Shown here: piece after piece, positions 59,024-64,000 of the stretch
Position numbering within the stretch: the stretch's first letter is position 1
Layout: the number at the start of each line of letters is the position of its first letter
Assembly: GCF_003072065.1 (NCBI RefSeq)
Contig: NZ_QCYG01000005.1
Location: 186,001 to 250,000, forward strand
Source: Thalassorhabdomicrobium marinisediminis
GTDB taxonomy: Bacteria; Pseudomonadota; Alphaproteobacteria; Rhodobacterales; Rhodobacteraceae
Direction: 5' to 3'
DNA length: 64,000 bases
Made by a program: the position numbers and the translations under genes
Notes under the pieces: generated by a model
The model's input: only the letters and a program-made list of their open reading frames with translations
Told to the model about the DNA's origin: nothing
The model's database searches: none

Positions 59024-59500
59024 ATGCCGAACATTTACGACGCGATCAAAGCCGACCACGACGACCACCGCGAATTGCTCAAGACGCTTGAGGATACGTC
59101 GGGCGACAGCGACGAGCGCCGAAAGGCCTGGGACCGGTTCTATCACGACGTGAAGTCCCACGCGGCGGCCGAGGAAGAGACCTTTTATTCGAAGCTGATT
59201 TCCAAAACATGGGGCCAGGATTCTGCCCGCCATTCGGTGCATGAACACCAGCAGCTCGACGATCTGATGGAAGAGCTGAACGAGATGGACATGGCAAGCT
59301 CTGGCTGGCTGACCAAGTTCAAAACGCTCAAGCACGATTACGAACACCACATCGACGAGGAAGAGGATGAGGTGTTCACACGGGCCAAGGAAGTGATCCC
59401 CGAGGAGGAGATCGAGGGCTACGGCAAACGCTTTGAAGAGCGCAAGAAGGAGGAGCGCAAGCTGATCGACGAGAAGCGCGAAGACAGTCTGGAAGACTGA
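59024..59500 (+). CDS. Hemerythrin HHE-domain protein
   Basis: 158 residues. HHE motifs supply the di-iron ligands: IKADHDDHRELL, FYHDVKSHAAAEEETFY, HEHQQLDDLMEEL and LKHDYEHHIDEEEDEVF. The C-terminus is highly charged (EERKKEERKLIDEKRED). Such proteins bind O2 or NO or act as iron stores. It is divergent from DUF1800 and ends at a strong terminator. Confidence 0.92.
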   Translation: MPNIYDAIKADHDDHRELLKTLEDTSGDSDERRKAWDRFYHDVKSHAAAEEETFYSKLISKTWGQDSARHSVHEHQQLDDLMEELNEMDMASSGWLTKFKTLKHDYEHHIDEEEDEVFTRAKEVIPEEEIEGYGKRFEERKKEERKLIDEKREDSLED

Positions 59501-59514
59501 TTTTACTGGATAAA

Positions 59515-59550
59515 ACGCAAACGGGCGGGGATGATCCCCGCCCGTTTTCG
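59515..59550. terminator. Bidirectional intrinsic terminator between hemerythrin gene and aspS
   Basis: A 13-bp perfect stem (59519-59531 with 59535-59547) with a TGA loop, A-rich on the left and TTTTC on the right. Confidence 0.92.
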
Positions 59551-59568
59551 ATTGATTAGCCTTTTGGC

Positions 59569-61422
59569 TTAGCTTTCAGGCGGCAGAACCCGCAGGCCCA
59601 GTTCGCGCAGTTGTTCGTTCGTGGGTTCCGACGGCGCATCCATCATCAAGTCTTCGGCACGCTGGTTCATCGGGAACATCATCACGTCGCGCAGGTTGTC
59701 CGCATCGGCGAGCAGCATCACGATCCGGTCCACGCCAGCCGCACAGCCACCGTGGGGCGGCGCGCCGTATTGGAAGGCGTTGACCAGACCGCCGAAGCGC
59801 TTGCGCACCTCTTCGGGGCCATAGCCTGCAATTTCGAAGGCCTTGAACATGATCTCGGGCTTGTGATTCCGGATCGCGCCGGAGACGAGTTCATAGCCGT
59901 TGCAGGCGAGGTCATACTGGTAGCCCAGCACGTCCTCGGGGTCGCCCTCCAGCGCCTTCATCCCGCCTTGCGGCATCGAGAAGGGGTTGTGTTCGAAGTC
60001 GATCTCACCGGTTTCGGGATCACGTTCGTAGATCGGGAAATCGACGATCCAGGCGAAGGCGAAGCGGTTGGTGTCGGTCAGGCCCAGCTCATCGCCGATG
60101 ACCTGCCGCGCCTTGCCGGCCACACCTTCAAACGTCTTGGGCTTGCCGCCAAGGAAGAAGGCCGCGTCGCCGATATTCAGGCCCAGCTGCTGGCGGATCG
60201 CCTCGGTGCGCTCGGGCCCGATGTTTTTCGCAAGTGGTCCTGCGGCTTCCATGCCGCCCTCAACCTCACCGGATTTCAGCTTGGCCTGTGCCTCTTTGAC
60301 GGAAATGCCCAATTCCTGCGCTACAGCGTCGGCGGTCTTCTCACGCCAGAAAATATAGCCCATGCCGGGCAGGCCTTCTTTCTGGGCGAAGGCGTTCATC
60401 CGGTCGCAGAACTTGCGGCTGCCGCCGGTGGGGGCCGGAATGGCGCGAACCTCGGTGCCCTCCTGCTCGAGCAGCTTGGCGAAGATGGCAAAGCCGGAGC
60501 CTTTGAAGTGCTCTGAGACCACCTGCATCTTGATCGGGTTGCGCAGGTCGGGCTTGTCGGTGCCATACCAGAGCGCGGCATCGCGGTAGCTGATCTGCTC
60601 CCACGTCTGGTCCACTTTGCGGCCGCCGCCGAACTCTTCGAAAATCCCGGTGATCACCGGCTGGATCGTGTCGAAGACGTCCTGCTGGGTGACAAAGGAC
60701 ATCTCCATATCAAGCTGGTAGAAATCCGTGGGCGAACGGTCGGCGCGGGGATCTTCGTCGCGGAAACAGGGCGCGATCTGGAAATACTTGTCGTAGCCCG
60801 ACACCATGATGAGCTGCTTGAACTGCTGCGGGGCCTGCGGCAGCGCATAGAACTTGCCCGGATGCAGACGCGACGGCACGAGGAAGTCGCGCGCTCCTTC
60901 GGGCGACGATGCGGTGATGATCGGCGTCTGGTATTCGCGGAAGCCCTGATCCCACATCCGCTTGCGCATAGAGGCCACGACGTCCGAGCGCAGCTTCATG
61001 TTGTCCTGCATCTTCTCGCGCCGCAGGTCGAGGTAGCGATACTTCAGGCGGGTTTCCTCGGGGTATTCCTGATCGCCGAAGACCTGCAGGGGAAGCTCTT
61101 CCGCCTTGCCCAGCACTTCCATGTCGCGGATGAAGACCTCAATCTCGCCCGTGGGTAGCTTGGGGTTCACAAGGCTTTCGTCGCGGGCCTTCACCTCACC
61201 GTCGATGCGGATGCACCATTCCGAGCGGACTTTCTCGATCTCGGCGAAGACCGGGCTGTCGGGGTCGGCCATGACCTGTGTGGTGCCGTAGTGGTCCCGC
61301 AGGTCGATGAACAGCAGCCCGCCGTGATCGCGCACGCGGTGGACCCAGCCGGACAGGCGGACGGTTTCGCCCACGTTCTCCTTGGTGAGTTCGGCGCAGG
61401 TATGGGTGCGGTAAGGGTGCAT
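59569..61422 (-). CDS. aspS: Aspartyl-tRNA synthetase (bacterial type)
   Basis: 617 residues. An N-terminal OB-fold ([20 protein letters not shown]) is followed by class II motif 2 ([20 protein letters not shown]), the bacterial GAD insert in the middle, and motif 3 ([19 protein letters not shown]). It charges tRNA-Asp (or Asp/Asn in the non-discriminating form; this cannot be decided here). AAGGATCACG precedes the ATG. Confidence 0.97.
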   Translation of the reverse strand: MHPYRTHTCAELTKENVGETVRLSGWVHRVRDHGGLLFIDLRDHYGTTQVMADPDSPVFAEIEKVRSEWCIRIDGEVKARDESLVNPKLPTGEIEVFIRDMEVLGKAEELPLQVFGDQEYPEETRLKYRYLDLRREKMQDNMKLRSDVVASMRKRMWDQGFREYQTPIITASSPEGARDFLVPSRLHPGKFYALPQAPQQFKQLIMVSGYDKYFQIAPCFRDEDPRADRSPTDFYQLDMEMSFVTQQDVFDTIQPVITGIFEEFGGGRKVDQTWEQISYRDAALWYGTDKPDLRNPIKMQVVSEHFKGSGFAIFAKLLEQEGTEVRAIPAPTGGSRKFCDRMNAFAQKEGLPGMGYIFWREKTADAVAQELGISVKEAQAKLKSGEVEGGMEAAGPLAKNIGPERTEAIRQQLGLNIGDAAFFLGGKPKTFEGVAGKARQVIGDELGLTDTNRFAFAWIVDFPIYERDPETGEIDFEHNPFSMPQGGMKALEGDPEDVLGYQYDLACNGYELVSGAIRNHKPEIMFKAFEIAGYGPEEVRKRFGGLVNAFQYGAPPHGGCAAGVDRIVMLLADADNLRDVMMFPMNQRAEDLMMDAPSEPTNEQLRELGLRVLPPES

Positions 61423-61509
61423 ATCGTGATCCTTCGGGCGGAGAATTTATCGGCCCGATACACCGTGCACGGCACGGGAAGTCAAGCAGGAAAGGGTTGC
61501 GCCGCCGGG

Positions 61510-62184
61510 TCAGGCGGCCGGTGTTTCGTCCGCGAAAATGTCCACTGGCAGGATGTCCACCTCTTCGACGCCGTCGGGAAAGCTGCGCCCGGTGCTGAAG
61601 CTGTGCGCGAAACCCAGCGTCTCGATCCCGGCGGCGACGGCGGCGCGGGCGGCTTCCGGCGTGTCCTCGATGGCCAGCGCATCGCCCGCCGCCACGCCCA
61701 ACTCCTTCAGCGTCACCTCATAGATGTCGGGCGCGGGTTTGTTGCGGGTCACGTCCTCATGACTGCCGATATAGTCGAAGACCGAACGCGGCAGATCGGG
61801 GAACAACCCGCTGAACATCAATGTCAGCGTGTCCGGGGAAGCTGTCGTCGCGAAGCCCAGTGCCACGCCCGCCTTCTTGGCGTTCGAGACCATCTCGTAC
61901 ACCCCGGGGCGCGCGCGCAGGCCTTCGTCGTCCACGAGGCAGGACAGGTGTTTGATGGTGGAGGCATGCAGCGACATGGCGTCCACCTCCGTATCATGTT
62001 GCGCGGCGTATTGCTCGATCCGGCGCTCACCGTCGGGTTCCGTCAGCAGGTCGGCATAGGTCTCCTCATCCCATGTCCAGTCCAGCCCGTGTTCATCGAA
62101 GGCCGCGTTGAAGGCTCGGCGTTCCAGATCGGTGATCTCGGCCAGGGTGCCGATCGAGCCGAAGATCAGGGCTTTGGGGGGCAT
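61510..62184 (-). CDS. HAD-superfamily protein lacking the catalytic aspartate motif
   Basis: 224 residues from the ATG at 62184 (AAAGGA upstream; an ATG at 62214 adds ten). The fold is CbbY/phosphoglycolate phosphatase-like: motif II region [10 protein letters not shown], motif [11 protein letters not shown], motif [14 protein letters not shown]. Motif I, normally DxDGTL, reads FGSIGTL: both aspartates, including the nucleophile, are gone. Reading the codons directly (TTC GGC TCG ATC GGC ACC CTG) confirms this. It is probably not a phosphatase and may be a regulatory pseudoenzyme or have another chemistry. Confidence 0.85.
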   Translation of the reverse strand: MPPKALIFGSIGTLAEITDLERRAFNAAFDEHGLDWTWDEETYADLLTEPDGERRIEQYAAQHDTEVDAMSLHASTIKHLSCLVDDEGLRARPGVYEMVSNAKKAGVALGFATTASPDTLTLMFSGLFPDLPRSVFDYIGSHEDVTRNKPAPDIYEVTLKELGVAAGDALAIEDTPEAARAAVAAGIETLGFAHSFSTGRSFPDGVEEVDILPVDIFADETPAA

Positions 62185-62287
62185 GGTCGCGGTGTCCTTT
62201 GCTGGGGTGTTCATGGCTCAACGCGCGGCACAGCTCATCGGTTCACGCATAGCCGCTGGCCACCTTGCGCAAAGGCTGCTTTGCCCC

Positions 62288-62315
62288 TTGCACGTCAGCG
62301 CCCCATCCCTATAAC
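62288..62315 (+). promoter_or_regulatory. Possible promoter of carB
   Basis: TTGCAC (62288-62293) and TATAAC (62310-62315) are separated by 16 bp and lie 58 bp upstream of the carB ATG. Both hexamers are close to sigma70 consensus. No pyrimidine-responsive leader structure is obvious. Confidence 0.45.
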
Positions 62316-62373
62316 CCACGACAATTTGGCGCGCGGTGCCGCGTCGGGAATCTACATACAAAGGGGCGCGGCC

Positions 62374-64000
62374 ATGCCAAGACGTGATGATATCAAATCA
62401 ATCATGATTATCGGGGCGGGCCCTATTGTCATCGGACAGGCCTGCGAGTTCGACTACTCCGGCGCACAAGCCTGCAAGGCGCTGCGCGAGGAAGGCTATC
62501 GCGTCATCCTCGTCAACTCGAACCCCGCGACGATCATGACCGATCCGGGGCTGGCCGACGCCACCTATATCGAGCCGATCACCCCCGAGGTTGTCGCGAA
62601 GATCATCGAGAAAGAGCGCCCCGACGCGCTGTTGCCGACGATGGGCGGGCAGACGGGGCTGAACACCTCGCTGGCGCTGGCGGACATGGGCGTGTTGGAA
62701 AAATTCGGCGTCGAGATGATCGGCGCCAAGCGCGAAGCCATCGAGATGGCCGAAGACCGGCACCTGTTCCGCGAAGCCATGGACCGGCTGGGGATCGAGA
62801 ACCCCAAGGCGACCATCGTCACCGCGCCCACCAAGAACAAGGACGCCGCCCGCGTCACCGACAAGTTCGACATCAACGCAGGGCTCGCCATCGCCATGGA
62901 GGCGCTGGAGGAGATCGGCCTACCCGCGATCATCCGCCCCGCCTTCACGCTGGGCGGCACCGGCGGCGGCGTGGCCTACAACCGCGAACAATACGAACAC
63001 TTCTGCCGCACGGGGATGGAAGCCTCTCCCATGGCGCAGATCCTTGTCGACCAGTCCCTGCTGGGCTGGAAGGAATACGAGATGGAGGTGGTGCGCGACA
63101 GCGCCGACAACGCGATCATCGTCTGCTCCATTGAGAACGTGGACCCGATGGGCGTGCACACCGGCGACAGTATCACCGTGGCCCCTGCCCTGACGCTGAC
63201 TGACAAGGAATACCAGTTGATGCGCACGCACTCGATCAACGTGCTGCGCGAGATCGGGGTCGAGACCGGCGGGTCCAACGTGCAATGGGCCGTGAACCCC
63301 GAAGACGGGCGCATGGTGGTGATCGAGATGAACCCGCGGGTGTCGCGCTCCTCCGCTTTGGCATCCAAGGCCACGGGCTTCCCCATTGCCAAGATCGCGG
63401 CAAAGCTGGCCGTGGGCTTTACGCTGGACGAGCTGGACAACGACATCACCGGCGTGACACCGGCCAGCTTCGAGCCCTCCATCGACTATGTCGTCACCAA
63501 GATTCCGCGGTTCGCCTTCGAGAAGTTCCCCGGCTCCGAGCCGAACCTGACCACGGCGATGAAATCCGTGGGCGAGGTGATGGCGATTGGCCGGACTTTC
63601 CACGAATCCATGCAAAAGGCCCTGGCGTCGATGGAAAACGGGCTGACCGGCTTTGACGAGATCGAGATCGCGGGCGCATCGGACACCGCCGATGGCCGTG
63701 CGGCGATCACCAAGGCGCTGGCCCAACAAACCCCCGACCGCATCCGCGTGATCGCGCAGGCCATGCGTCTGGGGCTGAGCAACGACGACATTCAGGCGGT
63801 GACCTCGTTCGATCCGTGGTTCCTTGACCGCTTCCGCGAGATTGTGGATGCCGAGAATGGTGTGAAAGCGAACGGCCTGCCCGAAGATCCGGCGGCAATG
63901 CGGGCGCTGAAAATGCTCGGCTTCTCGGATGCGCGTCTGGCCAAGCTCGCCGGCGTGTCCGAGGCTGACGTGCGTAAGGCCCGTCACGCTTTGGATGTGC
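62374..64000 (+). CDS. carB: Carbamoyl-phosphate synthase large subunit, N-terminal half (3' end outside window)
   Basis: Open from the ATG at 62374 (AAAGGGGCG upstream) to the right edge, 542 codons visible of about 1,100. The start [20 protein letters not shown], then [35 protein letters not shown] and [20 protein letters not shown] are the first ATP-grasp half. It makes carbamoyl phosphate for pyrimidines and for argF (29674). A CarB insertion at [20 protein letters not shown] is seen in several alphaproteobacteria. Confidence 0.96.
   Translation, partial: MPRRDDIKSIMIIGAGPIVIGQACEFDYSGAQACKALREEGYRVILVNSNPATIMTDPGLADATYIEPITPEVVAKIIEKERPDALLPTMGGQTGLNTSLALADMGVLEKFGVEMIGAKREAIEMAEDRHLFREAMDRLGIENPKATIVTAPTKNKDAARVTDKFDINAGLAIAMEALEEIGLPAIIRPAFTLGGTGGGVAYNREQYEHFCRTGMEASPMAQILVDQSLLGWKEYEMEVVRDSADNAIIVCSIENVDPMGVHTGDSITVAPALTLTDKEYQLMRTHSINVLREIGVETGGSNVQWAVNPEDGRMVVIEMNPRVSRSSALASKATGFPIAKIAAKLAVGFTLDELDNDITGVTPASFEPSIDYVVTKIPRFAFEKFPGSEPNLTTAMKSVGEVMAIGRTFHESMQKALASMENGLTGFDEIEIAGASDTADGRAAITKALAQQTPDRIRVIAQAMRLGLSNDDIQAVTSFDPWFLDRFREIVDAENGVKANGLPEDPAAMRALKMLGFSDARLAKLAGVSEADVRKARHALDV

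Noticed and set aside
1-64000. tRNA, rRNA or other housekeeping RNA genes
   Set aside because: No cloverleaf with a T-loop GTTCRA pattern and no rRNA-like sequence was seen on either strand by eye. A covariance scan would be needed to exclude small RNAs.

Overview
The window is a contiguous piece of chromosome from an alphaproteobacterium, most probably a Rhodobacteraceae (Roseobacter-type) species. The evidence is the high GC content, GcrA, a SPOR protein, several small proteins typical of that family (DUF1467, DUF817, DUF3072, CsbD), and the gene content of propionyl-CoA/methylmalonyl-CoA metabolism (PrpE, MeaB-type GTPase, methylmalonyl-CoA epimerase). I found no phage, no complete insertion sequence, no CRISPR array and no tRNA or rRNA gene. 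About 62 complete protein genes and two genes cut by the window edges (1-443 and carB at the right end) can be supported.

Layout. 1-2.2 kb: tail of a degenerate M48-like gene and a SPOR-domain envelope protein. 2.2-6.8 kb: a tightly coupled nucleoside salvage operon on the minus strand, cdd-deoA-deoB-add-upp. 6.9-16.8 kb: housekeeping and central carbon genes (malic enzyme fused to a phosphotransacetylase-like domain, propionyl-CoA synthetase, NAD kinase, glyA, DUF817). 16.9-18.85 kb: an accessory islet made of a roughly 162-bp tandem repeat with strong hairpins, an AT-rich orphan membrane-protein gene, and a pair of diverged 39-bp hairpin repeats. 18.9-28.5 kb: lepA, peroxiredoxin, copper chaperone, rpmB, meaB, hrpB, gnd. 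28.6-33.4 kb: SGNH hydrolase, argF, an acetyltransferase and argD (argD-gnat-argF order of transcription), then an ABC-2 permease. 33.6-37.0 kb: gcrA, a GT30 Kdo-transferase gene, a receiver protein, pirin.

37.2-47.1 kb is the most distinctive region: a surface-glycan locus. It has a lipid A acyltransferase, NeuB-, NeuC- and NeuA-type enzymes for a CMP-activated nine-carbon sugar (nonulosonic acid, of the type made by the Campylobacter ptm/leg proteins), an SDR and a Gfo/Idh/MocA oxidoreductase, two glycosyltransferases, a YrbL-like kinase-fold protein, a Tyr/dual-specificity phosphatase, and a second GT30 (Kdo-transferase family) enzyme lying directly behind neuC. I infer that this locus makes a nonulosonate and places it on lipopolysaccharide, and that the second GT30 enzyme may be the transferase.

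47.2-64 kb: rimO, a short YigZ-type protein, HlyIII, an M48 lipoprotein protease, a class II histone-deacetylase-like hydrolase, rhodanese, nitroreductase, a CysZ/EI24 membrane protein, methylmalonyl-CoA epimerase, a receiver protein, a DUF1501/DUF1800 pair, hemerythrin, aspS, a HAD-fold protein without its catalytic aspartate, and the start of carB.

Non-coding structure is unusually rich. It includes a three-copy intergenic element ending in GATATTT...CAAAGATG, a family of short palindromes with changing arms but conserved design, a 23-bp sequence that is identical in two unrelated promoter regions, a partial duplication of the argF 3' end, and a hairpin that encloses the ribosome-binding site and start codon of kdtA.
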